Source: Anaerolineae bacterium (GTDB lineage: Bacteria > Chloroflexota > Anaerolineae > Promineifilales > Promineifilaceae). From it: a stretch of DNA of 64,000 bases. The notes below the pieces were generated by a model. It was not told the DNA's origin. It searched no databases and saw only the letters and a program-made list of their open reading frames with translations. A program made the translations under genes and the position numbers. Positions 42,765 through 52,854 of the stretch are shown one piece after another. The DNA lies in assembly GCA_023384415.1 (NCBI GenBank), contig JAHDWJ010000022.1, positions 1 to 64,000 on the forward strand, in the 5' to 3' direction. Numbering within the stretch: the stretch's first letter is position 1; each line of letters opens with the position of its first letter.

Positions 42765-43424
42765 ATGAAACAAGCAAGAAAATGGGTTATCGTAGCGGTT
42801 ATGGCCTTTACTTTAGCCCTATCAGCTTATGCGTTTAACATCGCGGCCGCGTCCAGCAGCGGCCGCACCGGTTTTTCGGGCAACCCTAACACCAGCGGCG
42901 GGGCCAACTGTAATGTGTGCCACGGTGGCGGCACTGTACCAGAGGTGATGTTGGCCGGCCCCGCGACGGTGAACTCTGGGGAAACGGTGACTTATACCCT
43001 GGTCATCAGCGGGGGGCAAGAAGTGGCCGGGGGGTTTAATGTCTCTGCTGTTCACGGGAATCTGCTGATTGTGCCGGGGACAACAGATACCCAGTTGTTA
43101 AGTGGGGAGCTAACCCACACCGGCCCTAAAGCGGTGGATGGAGATAATCTGGTTGTTTTCACTTTCCGCTGGACAGCCCCAGATTATGGTACGCAAGCGG
43201 TGTTGTATGGGGCGGGCAACTCTGTTGATCAAGACGGCTCACCGGGTGGGGACGCGGCCGCGACCGATGTTTTCACCGTTACCGTCCTTGGGCCTACTTC
43301 AGTCAGTTTAACCAGCGTGGGGGGGAACGCGGCCGCGACCTCTCTGCTCATCTGGCTCATCCCCTTTGGCGGGCTGGCCCTTATCCTGGCTCTGGCGGCC
43401 ATCCGCTATCGGCGGCAAGCATAA
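42765..43424 (+). CDS. Exported Reeler/choice-of-anchor-like protein with CxxCH
   Basis: Protein of 219 residues: signal peptide (1-25), then GRTGFSGNPNTSGGANCNVCHGG, where CNVCH could bind haem or act as a structural motif, a beta-rich domain (VTYTLVISGGQEVAGGFNVSA, VVFTFRWTAP) of the Reeler/choice-of-anchor V type, and a C-terminal membrane anchor (LIWLIPFGGLALILALAAI) with basic tail RYRRQA. It should be tethered on the outside. AGGAG lies 8 bases before the ATG. Four GCGGCCGC copies. Confidence 0.82.
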   Translation: MKQARKWVIVAVMAFTLALSAYAFNIAAASSSGRTGFSGNPNTSGGANCNVCHGGGTVPEVMLAGPATVNSGETVTYTLVISGGQEVAGGFNVSAVHGNLLIVPGTTDTQLLSGELTHTGPKAVDGDNLVVFTFRWTAPDYGTQAVLYGAGNSVDQDGSPGGDAAATDVFTVTVLGPTSVSLTSVGGNAAATSLLIWLIPFGGLALILALAAIRYRRQA

Positions 43425-43494
43425 GGTCAATAGATGACGAAGGGCGGATGGCTGCTCACTTTTCCGCCCTTTGCCATTCCAGATTTTTACGGGT

Positions 43495-43862
43495 TTACAC
43501 TGGGGTACGGCGGATCGTATGTGACCTGGTTGGACAACAATAAAAGCACCATACAAGTTATTACCCTCCGCCTGCACCAGATCAATGATAGTTTTGGCTA
43601 AAAAGTTGCGGGCATTACCGGGGAAACGAATCAAAATAACACCAGCAGACTCAGATTGACTGACAAATACCAACCAGCCAAAATCCTTATCTTCTGTTAA
43701 CAGTATACGCCGTTCATGCCCTGCCTACTCAATGAGTGCCCGATCATTGGAACGGGTCATTACCTCAGCCACGGCAAAGACGTTATAGCCGTTGGCTCGC
43801 AGGATACGCACCACAGCAAAATCACAGCTTTCGTCAGCTAGAAAGCGTAAGGTATTGCTCAT
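43495..43862 (-). pseudogene. Broken DUF5615 (PIN-like) toxin gene
   Basis: From ATG 43862 the minus strand reads a clear DUF5615 protein: LRFLADESCDFAVVRIL, VAEVMTRSNDRALIE, then a TAG stop at codon 46 (43727-43725). The same frame continues AGHERRILLTEDKDFGWLVF, the conserved second half, to VVQPGHIR. A missing base near 43518 then shifts the frame; restoring one A gives HIRIRR and a stop at 43495-43497, the usual C-terminus. Two lesions, so the toxin is very likely dead. Its start overlaps the DUF433 antitoxin stop (ATGA). Confidence 0.85.
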
Positions 43863-44095
43863 GACAGGGCGGGTTGTAAAACGATGGTTTCATGGGCCAA
43901 TGAATCGGCCGCATAGGCGAATGCTGCCTTAATATCCGCTTCTGTTAAGCGAGGATAAGCATCTAGCAGATCGGTAACGGCCGCGCCCTCACTTAGTTTA
44001 CGTAGAATCAATTCAACCGGAATACGTGTGCCTCTTATGACTGGTTTTCCCAACAAAACCTCGGGATTCACTTCTATTCGGTTTGTCCATATCAT
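43859..44095 (-). CDS. DUF433 antitoxin-like protein
   Basis: Protein of 78 residues with the DUF433 pattern VNPEVLLGKPVIRGTRIPVE and LDAYPRLTEADIKAAFAYA, a winged-helix DNA-binding fold paired with DUF5615 toxins. ATG 44095 has AGGT upstream. Intact, although its toxin is broken, so it may persist as an orphan regulator or as neutraliser of related toxins elsewhere. No GCGGCCGC. Confidence 0.88.
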   Translation of the reverse strand: MIWTNRIEVNPEVLLGKPVIRGTRIPVELILRKLSEGAAVTDLLDAYPRLTEADIKAAFAYAADSLAHETIVLQPALS

Positions 44096-44127
44096 AGTTG
44101 TGCTACCTCGCAAATTCATGTTACTTT

Positions 44128-44185
44128 GTAACTACTAACGCTGTCGAGGGTAGAGCTTGTCGAAGGCAACGGGCTTAGTAGTTAC
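44128..44185. repeat. Short element with perfect 11-bp inverted ends
   Basis: GTAACTACTAA (44128-44138) and TTAGTAGTTAC (44175-44185) enclose 36 bases containing TGTCGAGGGTAGAGCTTGTC. A related motif (GTAACAACTAAC ... GGTAGTTAC) follows at about 44303-44346. Confidence 0.6.
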
Positions 44186-44343
44186 GTTGACTTTATTATA
44201 GGGCAAAATAGGTTTTATGGGCGATGGAAGTTATGATGGGGGAATATGGGGATAGCACCAGCGGATTTACACTCCGAAGGAATGGTATATCCAGGCAAGA
44301 TGTAACAACTAACACTCTCTGGCTGTGGTTGGTCCCCTGGTAG

Positions 44344-47196
44344 TTACGGCGAGATGCTAACATTGGTAAGCCAGAGCCGCTGATCTGATTGGGGGATGCC
44401 ATCTCGCCAGATTGGCAAGCGATGAAAATCGGCCGGGTGGTAGAGGCCAATGAACAGGCGGTAGGTCCCCGGCGCGGCCGCGTCTGCAACCCTGAATGTG
44501 TGCTGGTCTACCAACACCTCACCGGGCCGCCACCCCGTTGTGGGGCGCACCCCCCCTACTGGCCCACTATCCCCCTGGCCAATAAACTTCTCATCTTCAT
44601 CCACCAGATGGACAAAAACGGTGTAGTTGGCCGGTAAAGTCGCGGCCGCACGCCACACCAACTCTAGAGTCAAAACATCCCCAGGCCGGGCCTCGTGGGC
44701 TGACAGGGTATACCCATGCAGCTCCGCCCAGACCGGTTCGCCAAAATCGGCCCGCAGCCGTGTCTCCCAGGGGGGGAAGCTGCTCACAAACGGCCAGGGA
44801 ACCACCGTGATTTCTCCCAGAGAAAGGGTTTGGCGTAATCCGGCTCGCAGCGGCCGCCCCTCGGCGGTCAACAAGCTCATCTGTACGGTGTAAGGGGGAT
44901 TGTCCACCAACGCCGGCACCAACAGAGTGGCCTGCCCCATTAACAGTTGACCGGGCGGCCATTGACCAGATGGGTAATCGGCGCGGCTGGGGGAGCCGAC
45001 TGTTTCGCTGACGATTTGCCCATCCCCATCCCGCAGCTGCAGCCGCAGTTGCAGCCCATCCGTAGGCGTGGCGCGGGTTTGCCAATAGAGGGTGACGGGC
45101 ACGATATGGCCGGGCCGGTAAGCGACATCGGCTAAGGTGTAGCCCCGTAAGGCCGGGCCACCATTGAATGGGAGCGGCCTGATGGGGGTGACTGATGGGG
45201 GTAAAGGGGCAGGGTAAGCGGCCGCACCTACCCACAACTCATCCAGTAAAAGCCAATCAACGGCCCCATCTTCCCTGGGGATGGGCTGCCCATCTGGTTG
45301 GCCCAGCAGGCGCAGCGTTACCTGATAGGGGCCGGGGGGCATTCCGGCTGGCAGGAGCAGTGGTGGCTGGTAACGGATGGTTGCCCCAGGCGGCCACTTG
45401 GCAGGGGGGAACTGCTCCCAGAGGGGTATATCCATTTGCCCCCACTGCTCCCCCTGGCTGTCCTGAAAGCGGAAGGAGAGGGTGTATGGGCCAGCGGCCG
45501 CGGCCGCGGACCAGTAAAAAGTGGGCTGCCAATACCCCCCAGCCTGGGCTGTATCCGGCAACAGTACCCCTTGCAGGTGCAGCTCAGGCGTAATGGCGGT
45601 CGTTGCGGCGGCGGCCACCGGTATCTGATTGACGGTGGGATCAGGCACGTACAAAACCAGGTTGACGGGCAGATGAATGGAGGGGAACAGGCGGCTAAAT
45701 TGGGTCGGCCACTGCTCGTTGGCCCAATTGGTCAGGGCAGTGCGGGGGAAGCCGGTGCGGGGGGTGGGGTCAGTGAGGAACCATACTCTTTGGGCTGAAG
45801 CGGCCGCAGCCTGTAATTGGCTGATAGCCCGCGCCACATCTTGCTCATACAGCGGGGGAATGACAACGACGGCGGCCGCTCCCTCATAGTAATAAGCAAA
45901 CAGGGATTGGATGATGGCATCGTGTAGAACAATGAGATCATCGGCTGTGGCTGCCTGAGTCAGGTAAGCGGCCGCGTCTCGTATCTCGTCTCGCCGGTAA
46001 GCCCCATCGTTAAACTGCTGCCTGATCTGCCCCCCCTGAATCAAGATAACGGCCATGAACAGGCCAGGAATGAGGAAGCGTGAGGCGTGAAACGCGAAAC
46101 GTGAAACGTGAGGCGTGAAAATAGAGCCAGCCGCCAGCAGCAGAAACGGCGGCAAACTCATCATCAAATGGCGGGGGCCATTGTATACCGGGTTGAACAG
46201 AGAAAGCAGGTTCAGGATGAGGATCGGGGCAAACAGCCAGGTCAGCAGCCAGAATAAAGTGAAACGTGAACGACCTGTAGACCAGAGAGCGTAACTACCC
46301 AACAAAACCAGCAGCAGGAGTGGGGCCACCGACCACAGCGGGGCCACAAAGGTTGGGCGCACCCCTGCGCTGAACGCGCTGATGACGTGGGAGAGGACAT
46401 GGGACAAGGGAACGTAAACGAAATCTACCTGCCGCTCAGTTTGCCAGCGGCTCACCCCCAGTTGCATGATGGGGATGAGGAGCAGGGTAAAGGTTGCGGC
46501 CGCGCCCCATACCCATCTCGGCAGCTTCCTGATATGTCCCAACAGCCACGCCCCCAAAACACCCCCCTGCACTACCAGGACAAAAAAGCTGAAATAATGG
46601 GTGGCAACGCCGGCCAGGCTGGCCATGATCCAGAGGGATATGTGAAACGTGAAACGTGCGGCGTGAGGCGTGATCTGTTTGATCAATTGGCCTAAAGCGT
46701 AAGTGGCGAGCAGGTTACAGAGCAGGAGCAGGGTGTAGTTGCGGAGTTCCTGGCTGTACCAGATGTGAAAGGGGGAAAGGGTGAGAAGAGCGGCGGCGGT
46801 GAGGGGGATTAGGAGATTGGGGACTGCTGACTGCTGACTGCTAACTGCTGACTGCTCACGACTCACTCTGAATAATAACCGGGTAGTGGGCACCATCAGA
46901 GCTACATTCAGTACACCCAACAGGACGCCCAGATAGCGCAGGGCATAAACGGATTCTCCAACGAGGTTGCGCCAGCTGTGCAGAAGTAAAAAATAAAGCT
47001 GTGGGTTGGTATCGGTGGTGTCTACCCCGTCAATGGTAATCGTATTGGCCAGGATGACAGGGATGGGCTGCTGTGCCCGGTACAGGCTTAACCCCTCATC
47101 ACTCCACATTGAGGAGTCATCCAGGGCGTATACCCGCAGGGCCAGGGCCAGCAGCAAGAGCAAACTAAAAAGAACAAAACGACTCAACCGATCCAT
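44344..47196 (-). CDS. Large GT39-like membrane protein with tandem beta-domains
   Basis: Protein of 950 residues. N-terminal half (1-420) is a GT-C fold: first helix, then SSMWSDEGLSLY (donor-site Asp/Glu) and about ten further helices. The C-terminal half is extracytoplasmic and holds two or three copies of a beta-domain, each with the pattern LYWQTRATPTDGLQLRLQL / LVWRAAATLPANYTVFVHLV and ending in a proline-rich strand. This domain is shared with the neighbours at 47328 and 21812. Several heptamer insertions lie within (46079-46122, 46639-46673, 46815-46860), read as TPHVSRFAFHASR and EQSAVSSQQSA. Acceptor unknown. Confidence 0.82.
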   Translation of the reverse strand: MDRLSRFVLFSLLLLLALALRVYALDDSSMWSDEGLSLYRAQQPIPVILANTITIDGVDTTDTNPQLYFLLLHSWRNLVGESVYALRYLGVLLGVLNVALMVPTTRLLFRVSREQSAVSSQQSAVPNLLIPLTAAALLTLSPFHIWYSQELRNYTLLLLCNLLATYALGQLIKQITPHAARFTFHISLWIMASLAGVATHYFSFFVLVVQGGVLGAWLLGHIRKLPRWVWGAAATFTLLLIPIMQLGVSRWQTERQVDFVYVPLSHVLSHVISAFSAGVRPTFVAPLWSVAPLLLLVLLGSYALWSTGRSRFTLFWLLTWLFAPILILNLLSLFNPVYNGPRHLMMSLPPFLLLAAGSIFTPHVSRFAFHASRFLIPGLFMAVILIQGGQIRQQFNDGAYRRDEIRDAAAYLTQAATADDLIVLHDAIIQSLFAYYYEGAAAVVVIPPLYEQDVARAISQLQAAAASAQRVWFLTDPTPRTGFPRTALTNWANEQWPTQFSRLFPSIHLPVNLVLYVPDPTVNQIPVAAAATTAITPELHLQGVLLPDTAQAGGYWQPTFYWSAAAAAGPYTLSFRFQDSQGEQWGQMDIPLWEQFPPAKWPPGATIRYQPPLLLPAGMPPGPYQVTLRLLGQPDGQPIPREDGAVDWLLLDELWVGAAAYPAPLPPSVTPIRPLPFNGGPALRGYTLADVAYRPGHIVPVTLYWQTRATPTDGLQLRLQLRDGDGQIVSETVGSPSRADYPSGQWPPGQLLMGQATLLVPALVDNPPYTVQMSLLTAEGRPLRAGLRQTLSLGEITVVPWPFVSSFPPWETRLRADFGEPVWAELHGYTLSAHEARPGDVLTLELVWRAAATLPANYTVFVHLVDEDEKFIGQGDSGPVGGVRPTTGWRPGEVLVDQHTFRVADAAAPGTYRLFIGLYHPADFHRLPIWRDGIPQSDQRLWLTNVSISP
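46079..46122. repeat. GTGAGGC/GTGAAAC heptamers inside the GT39-like gene
   Basis: CGTGAGGCGTGAAACGCGAA and further units, 7-bp period, in frame in a loop. A single related unit pair is at 46258-46272. Confidence 0.9.
46639..46673. repeat. GTGAAAC/GTGAGGC heptamers, second block
   Basis: GTGAAACGTGAAACGTGCGG then GTGAGGC; reads TPHAARFTFHIS on the coding strand. Confidence 0.9.
46815..46860. repeat. GACTGCT heptamers inside the GT39-like gene
   Basis: GACTGCTGACTGCTAACTGC with more units; reads SREQSAVSSQQSAV on the coding strand. Confidence 0.9.
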
Positions 47197-47280
47197 TTAT
47201 TACCTATAGTCACCGATAGAAGGAGCACGGATTTTTGAGGCGTATTGTGAGCTGATTTCGCCACGCCACAACTCTCAAAC

Positions 47281-47333
47281 TTACCCCCTCGCCCCCTCGC
47301 CCACTCGCCGACTCGCTTACTCGCCCCTCACTT
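47281..47333. repeat. TCGCnnAC octamer repeats
   Basis: TCGCCCAC, TCGCCGAC, TCGCTTAC, TCGCCCCT: an 8-bp period, intergenic between two glycosyltransferase genes. Related text occurs at 3683 and 51875. Confidence 0.8.
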
Positions 47334-49640
47334 CACCTCAAGCCAGCCGACAAAGTAGCGGTCATCGGGCGGCCGCTGTCCATCTACAGTCAGGGGCAGG
47401 CGGAGATTAGCGGCCGCGTCATACATCCCCAACCCCACTGGGTAACGTCCGGGGGGCAAGTCGGGAGGGAGAAACAGGGTATATTCATCAGTAATTACCT
47501 CCCCGACCGCCCAGATGTGGGTGGGGTACCGCCCTTGCCGGGGTTGGTTGTCCCCTGCTGCCAGGGGGGGCTGGGTTGGTTCACCTAAATGGACAAAGGT
47601 GGTCAATGTGCCCAGAGGCGCGGCCGCGACCGACCAGATCACCTGCACCATGACCCTTTCGCCTGGGCTGGCCTGGGTTGGGGAGATGACCGCCTCATGC
47701 AGTCGGATACCCTCTCCCATTATTGCCAGGGTTGATTCAGGCTGTGGTGGCCAGGCAGTTGGCACAACTTTGACCGTTCCAATGAGTACCCCTTCCCCCT
47801 GCCCATCCAGCCGGACATACCCAGCGGCCAATACCGGAGCGACAATCTGTTCATGTAGTCGCACGGCGAACCGATCTTCTACTATGCTACCTGGCGGCCA
47901 CAAGGTTGCCGGGTACATTCCCCGACCATGATAGCTGTGTAGGCGACCGATGGGTTCATTCAGGTCGAGGCCAAAAAACTCTACCACTTGTTCTGGCGGG
48001 GTCGTTGGGGTTGTTTCTGCCTGCCAATAGAGGGTCAGCCAGATGGGGTCTCCAGGGCGGGCTGCCTGGGTATTCACCTCCGCCCCAACCAAAGATAGCC
48101 CATTCCCTAGAGCCACCGCCGGGAACGCGGCCGCATCTGGTACAGCCTCAACCAGTCGCGGCCGCGCATATGCCTGGGGAATCACCACCGCCACACAATA
48201 AACCGTCGTTACCAATCCCAGCAAAGGGATAAACTGTATAGCGTGATGCGTGAAACGTGATACGTGAAAGGTGATGCGTGATGCGTGAAACGTGAAACGT
48301 GGTGTGTGAGGGGGAACTTGAAACCTGAACCCTGAAACCACTCCCAACACCAACACCACCAACGCCGGGAACAATAACCTTCCCTGAGCCGCTGGGGTTC
48401 GCAGCATAAACAATACCAGTCCGGCGTACACCAGAAGCAGCCAGCCAAATAGAAGAAGGGAAAGCGGGATGGGGCGAGGGGGAGAGGTGGTCATTTTCGG
48501 CTGGCGACTGGCAACCAGTGACCAGCCACCTGTAGCAATCCCCAGAACAACTATCCCCTGCCATACTGCCAGCACCCAGGCCGGGGGGCGGACGTTAAAC
48601 CAGCCAAAGAGGGCAAAGAGGGAGTTCCACAGGCTGGGGGTTTCGGCCAGCACTTGCCAGAGGGTATAGCCCCGGTCTCCCCCAGCGATGTGAACAAACA
48701 CTGCGGCCGCGGTCGGGTCGCCGTAGAGGGTCCAATTTCGCCACCAGAGCCAACTGCTCAATAAGAGAACGGGGATGATAAGATGGAGTGCGGCCGCAAC
48801 CAGCCAGGGCCATCCTTTCCCATATTGCCAGACCAGCACGGCCACAAACCCCAGGGCATAAACAAAGAGGAGTGTCCCGGCATTTTTACTCAGCACCGCC
48901 AGGGCAATGGTCAGGCCGAGGAGAAGGAGTTGGCGGGCGGGTGGGTGAGGGGGTGAGTTCTCCTCTTCATTGCGCCATAACTTTAACAACTGCCATAACG
49001 CGGCCGCACATAGAAACGTAATTAGAGCATCATTGGTGACAGAGGCATGGACAAAATTAAACTGGGGCCAAAAGGCAACCAACGCGGCCGCGAGCAGTGG
49101 GTAGGGAAAGAAGGTGAGGGATGATTCTGCAGGGCTGCGTTCGTCCGTGTCCCCCGGTGTCTTAAAAAACAGCCCGGCGCAGCCATAGACACAGATAATG
49201 GTGCCCAGGCCGAGTAAAGTAGAAAATAGGCGGAGTACATGGGCCGCCAGGGCGTACCCTCGCCAGGGCCACCTTTCCTGAGGCGTGTGGATAAACTGAT
49301 TATAGTTGGCGAGTGCGGCCGCGTCCCCGGCCCAGGCAAACGGATTCGGCCACACCTGTTCTCTAGCCCCTGCCGTATCAATCGGCGCAATCAGCAGCGC
49401 CCCCAGCAGATAATAAAGAGGTGGTTGGGCCGCTTCCTGACTCAAAAATGGATCATATACCGGGGGCACCATTGGCAGCCGCTTATGATCGGCAATGTAT
49501 TGCACCGTAAAGTAATGCCAGTTTTCATCCGGGGCTTCAAACAGCGGATTCATCACCCCATACGCCACCGTGATCAGCAAATACGCCAGCAGTACCAGCC
49601 CCAACCGCCAGGGGAAACGTCGTTCACCTTGCCCAGCCAT
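47328..49640 (-). CDS. GT39-like membrane glycosyltransferase
   Basis: Protein of 770 residues. After the first helix comes NPLFEAPDENWHYFTVQY, the GT-C donor motif (Asp-Glu), then about ten helices and an external C-terminal region with two beta-domains (IWLTLYWQAETTPTTPPEQV, VMVQVIWSVAAAPLGTLTTF) ending RYPVGLGMYD. It forms a same-strand pair with the 44344 gene, 131 bp apart across an octamer repeat. ATG 49640 chosen; the frame also opens at 49658. A long in-frame heptamer block lies at 48236-48340. Confidence 0.8.
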   Translation of the reverse strand: MAGQGERRFPWRLGLVLLAYLLITVAYGVMNPLFEAPDENWHYFTVQYIADHKRLPMVPPVYDPFLSQEAAQPPLYYLLGALLIAPIDTAGAREQVWPNPFAWAGDAAALANYNQFIHTPQERWPWRGYALAAHVLRLFSTLLGLGTIICVYGCAGLFFKTPGDTDERSPAESSLTFFPYPLLAAALVAFWPQFNFVHASVTNDALITFLCAAALWQLLKLWRNEEENSPPHPPARQLLLLGLTIALAVLSKNAGTLLFVYALGFVAVLVWQYGKGWPWLVAAALHLIIPVLLLSSWLWWRNWTLYGDPTAAAVFVHIAGGDRGYTLWQVLAETPSLWNSLFALFGWFNVRPPAWVLAVWQGIVVLGIATGGWSLVASRQPKMTTSPPRPIPLSLLLFGWLLLVYAGLVLFMLRTPAAQGRLLFPALVVLVLGVVSGFRFQVPPHTPRFTFHASRITFHVSRFTHHAIQFIPLLGLVTTVYCVAVVIPQAYARPRLVEAVPDAAAFPAVALGNGLSLVGAEVNTQAARPGDPIWLTLYWQAETTPTTPPEQVVEFFGLDLNEPIGRLHSYHGRGMYPATLWPPGSIVEDRFAVRLHEQIVAPVLAAGYVRLDGQGEGVLIGTVKVVPTAWPPQPESTLAIMGEGIRLHEAVISPTQASPGERVMVQVIWSVAAAPLGTLTTFVHLGEPTQPPLAAGDNQPRQGRYPTHIWAVGEVITDEYTLFLPPDLPPGRYPVGLGMYDAAANLRLPLTVDGQRPPDDRYFVGWLEVK
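48236..48340. repeat. Long GTGATGC/GTGAAAC heptamer block in coding sequence
   Basis: About ten units such as GCGTGATGCGTGAAACGTGA; coding strand reads PRFTFHASRITFHVSRFTHH. The block lies between two helices and keeps the frame. Confidence 0.92.
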
Positions 49641-50197
49641 AAGGCAACATTGTAACACGCCAGGCCGTCAGGCAGGTAAAAAGAGAGGCGAGCTTGCGCG
49701 TTTATGAGTGGATGGTTGGGCAGGCTGTACGATCCAATCCTCACGCTGTGTCCTTTATTTGCGACCCCCTCACAGCTTGTGATAAAATGCACAAACTCAG
49801 CAGCAATATAGACTTAGCGCAATCAAATTGGTGGCCTGGTCAGGAGAGTGGCCACAGCAAACCGCCACGTCAAAAACGAACGATTACTTAGCAGGTACAT
49901 TTCATTCGCTCCTTCTTCAAATTCGCTGTTGTATTTTTAAGTATCCTTGCCATCGTTGCCCATTTGTGAATTGTTGGACAAAAGAGCAACGCTAAGGTAA
50001 TATCAGCGGGGTCAGGCGGTGTCTGACCCGTTATACTTGCCTAAATTTCACAAACGATAGGATGAATCACAAGCGATGCCGAAACGTGGTACGTGATAGC
50101 TGTAGCATTACGTAGATAGCTACAGCGTGGGCGCAAATCTTTTACCTTTCATCCTTTATTCTTCATCCTTCATAATTCCCTCATAGGAGGTTGGTGC
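49641..50197. other. Intergenic region upstream of the ATP synthase genes
   Basis: No gene seen. Contains the putative promoter at 49974, a hairpin GGGTCAG-N7-CTGACCC at 50009-50029 just after it, another hairpin GCTGTAGC...GCTACAGC at about 50099-50126 and a heptamer repeat (CATCCTTTATTCTTCATCC) at 50146-50186. The transcript would have a leader of about 190 nt. Confidence 0.55.
49974..50003 (+). promoter_or_regulatory. Putative promoter of the atpAGDC operon
   Basis: TTGGAC, 18-bp spacer, TAATAT. The hairpin GGGTCAG/CTGACCC would form at the 5' end of the transcript. Confidence 0.5.
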
Positions 50198-51868
50198 ATG
50201 GCGACAATTGCCCCCGAATTTACCAATATTGCCGAATCGTTTTTACGACAGATTCAAGATTTCCGCCCTACCCTGGAAACCCGCAGTGTAGGGACCGTCA
50301 TCTCTGTTTATGATGGTATCGCCCTGGCCGATGGCCTGGCTGATGTCAAATCTATGGAGCTGGTTGAGTTTAGCAATGGGGTGTCTGGTCTGGCCCTTAA
50401 CCTGGAACCCGATAATGTTGGTATCGTGGTTATGGGTGATTACTCCGGTATCGCCGTAGGGGATGAGGTTCGGGCAACCGGGCGCATCGCTTCTGTGCCA
50501 GCCGGAGAAGCGCTCATTGGCCGGGTAGTGGACGCTTTGGGCAACCCGATTGATGGCAAGGGGCCGATACGGACGAATCAGACGCGGCCGCTGGAGCGCA
50601 TTGCCCCTGGGGTTATTGAGCGTAAAGGAGTGGACACTCCCGTCCAGACCGGTATCATCTCCATTGACTCCATGTTCGCCATTGGCCGGGGCCAGCGTGA
50701 GCTGATCATCGGCGACCGCCAGACCGGTAAAACCGCCATCTGTCTGGATACCATCATCAACCAGAAAGGGGGCGACATGATCTGCATCTACGTCGCCATC
50801 GGTCAGCGTGTGGGACAAGTAGCCCAGGTCGTCGCCACCCTGGAAAAATACGGGGCCATGGATTACACCATCGTCGTTGTGGCTGGGGCTTCTGATCCTG
50901 CCCCCATGCAATATTTTGCCCCGTTTACCGGCTGCGCCATTGGTGAAGAGTTTATGGTCCAGGGGCGCGATGCCCTGGTCATTTATGACGACCTTTCCAA
51001 ACATGCCTGGGCGTATCGGCAAATGTCTCTTATTTTGCGCCGCCCCCCTGGCCGTGAAGCGTACCCAGGGGACATCTTCTCCCTGCACAGCCGCCTGCTC
51101 GAACGAGCCGTCCGCCTGCGTGATGAGTTTGTCATCGTCGCCAAAGGCACAGAAGTCACGGCCGACACCAAAGCCGGAGTAAATGGCAAACTGTATTTCG
51201 GCAACCTGGCTGAAGACCATATCAAAGAAGATATGAAGCAGATGGATGAGCCAGACAAATATGAAGTCAAAAAAGTACCCGGTTCTGGCGGCTCCTTAAC
51301 TGCTCTGCCCATCATTGAAACCTTGTTGGGTGACGTATCTGCCTACATTCCCACCAATGTTATCTCTATCACCGACGGTCAAATTTATTTGGAAACCGAC
51401 CTGTTTAATGCCGGACAGCGGCCGGCCATTAGCACCGGTCTCTCCGTCTCTCGCGTCGGTTCAGCGGCCCAAAAACGAGCCATGAGCAAGGTTTCTGGTG
51501 GTCTCAAGGCTGACCTCTCCCAATACCGGGAGTTGGCGGCCTTCGCTCAATTTGGCTCGGACCTGGATGCCTCTACCCAACGGCAGCTCTCCCGTGGTGA
51601 GCGAACGATGGAAATGCTCAAGCAGCCCCAATACAACCCATTCCGCCTGGATCATCAGGTCATGCTCATTTATGCCGTTTCTCGTGGTTATCTGGACAAC
51701 GTAGCCGTCAGCAAAGTGGATGCTTGGCGTCAGGCGTTTGTTCGGTATATGGATACGGCTCAGGCTCATGTCGGCAAACCGATTCTAGAAAGTGGGGCCT
51801 GGAATGATGAGATCGAAGGCCAACTGAAACAGGCGATCCAGGATTTCAACGCCAGTTGGAGTGGGTAA
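50198..51868 (+). CDS. atpA: ATP synthase F1 subunit alpha
   Basis: Non-catalytic nucleotide-binding subunit of F1. In 556 residues: [20 protein letters not shown] in the beta-barrel, Walker [11 protein letters not shown], the F1 signature [17 protein letters not shown] with the arginine finger and a normal C-terminal domain. AGGAGG stands 7 bases before the ATG. First gene of the cluster; the usual F0 genes and atpH are not upstream. Only one GCGGCCGC. Confidence 0.97.
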   Translation: MATIAPEFTNIAESFLRQIQDFRPTLETRSVGTVISVYDGIALADGLADVKSMELVEFSNGVSGLALNLEPDNVGIVVMGDYSGIAVGDEVRATGRIASVPAGEALIGRVVDALGNPIDGKGPIRTNQTRPLERIAPGVIERKGVDTPVQTGIISIDSMFAIGRGQRELIIGDRQTGKTAICLDTIINQKGGDMICIYVAIGQRVGQVAQVVATLEKYGAMDYTIVVVAGASDPAPMQYFAPFTGCAIGEEFMVQGRDALVIYDDLSKHAWAYRQMSLILRRPPGREAYPGDIFSLHSRLLERAVRLRDEFVIVAKGTEVTADTKAGVNGKLYFGNLAEDHIKEDMKQMDEPDKYEVKKVPGSGGSLTALPIIETLLGDVSAYIPTNVISITDGQIYLETDLFNAGQRPAISTGLSVSRVGSAAQKRAMSKVSGGLKADLSQYRELAAFAQFGSDLDASTQRQLSRGERTMEMLKQPQYNPFRLDHQVMLIYAVSRGYLDNVAVSKVDAWRQAFVRYMDTAQAHVGKPILESGAWNDEIEGQLKQAIQDFNASWSG

Positions 51869-51949
51869 GAGAGTGGGCGAGTTAGCGAGTCCCCCCCAAA
51901 AAAACTGGACCTGGTAACTCGAAACTCGTAACTAACACAGGAGCAACTC

Positions 51950-52854
51950 GTGGCAAGTGAACGCGAGCTAAATAAACGAATCCGTAGTGTCAAGAATATC
52001 TCCCAGGTGACGAGTGCCCTGGCAGCGGTATCAGCCTCGAAGGCCAGCCGGGCCCAGAAACAGGTAGAAGCGACACGAGCATATGCCAGTAAGGCGTTTG
52101 AGATTTTACACAACCTGGCCTCACAGCCAGGAGTTGGCGAAAGTGCCCACCCGCTGCTAACGGTGCGGCCGCAAATCAAAAACAGTGCCCTCATCCTCAT
52201 TACTGGTGACCGGGGGCTGGCCGGAGCGTACAACGCCAGTATGGTCAGCCGGGCCGAAGCGTTCATTCAGGCGATGAAAAGCCCGGTAGAAGTCATCACG
52301 GTTGGCCGTAAAGGGCGCGACCTGATGATTCGCCGGGGATATAATGTTGTTGGGGCTTTCGATAAAATGCCCGATCCCCCCTCTATCCTGGATGTAACGG
52401 CCATCGCCCAACTGGTAACAGACGATTTTCTATCGGGTAAATTTGATCAGGTCTTCATCGGCTACACCGATTTTGTCAACCTGCTCACTCGTATTCCCCG
52501 CGTCAAGCAGCTTCTCCCCCTTAAACCATTAGACTTTGAAGGCATGGCCGTGGCCGAATATGTCAGCGGCGTAAACTTGACCGGGGTGGCTGAACGTGTA
52601 TACAGTTACGAGCCAGACCCCTCAGCCCTCCTCAGCGTGGTATTACCCCGCTTCACCGAGCTGCAAATTTTCCAGTCGGTACTAGAGGCACTGGCTAGTG
52701 AACATAGTGCCCGCATGGTGGCTATGAACAATGCCACCGATAACGCGGGTGAATTGATTGATATTCTGACCTTAGAGCGAAATAAAGCCCGCCAGACCAG
52801 CATTACCAATGAAATTTTGGATATTGTTGGCGGTGCGGAGGCAGTTAGCAAATA

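Noticed and set aside
43308..43673. 121-codon minus-strand frame as an independent gene
   Set aside because: It is the downstream half of the broken DUF5615 gene plus an out-of-frame tail over the 3' end of the Reeler-like gene.
50243..51220. 325-codon minus-strand frame opposite atpA
   Set aside because: Antisense of a highly conserved gene; no motifs and no ribosome site.
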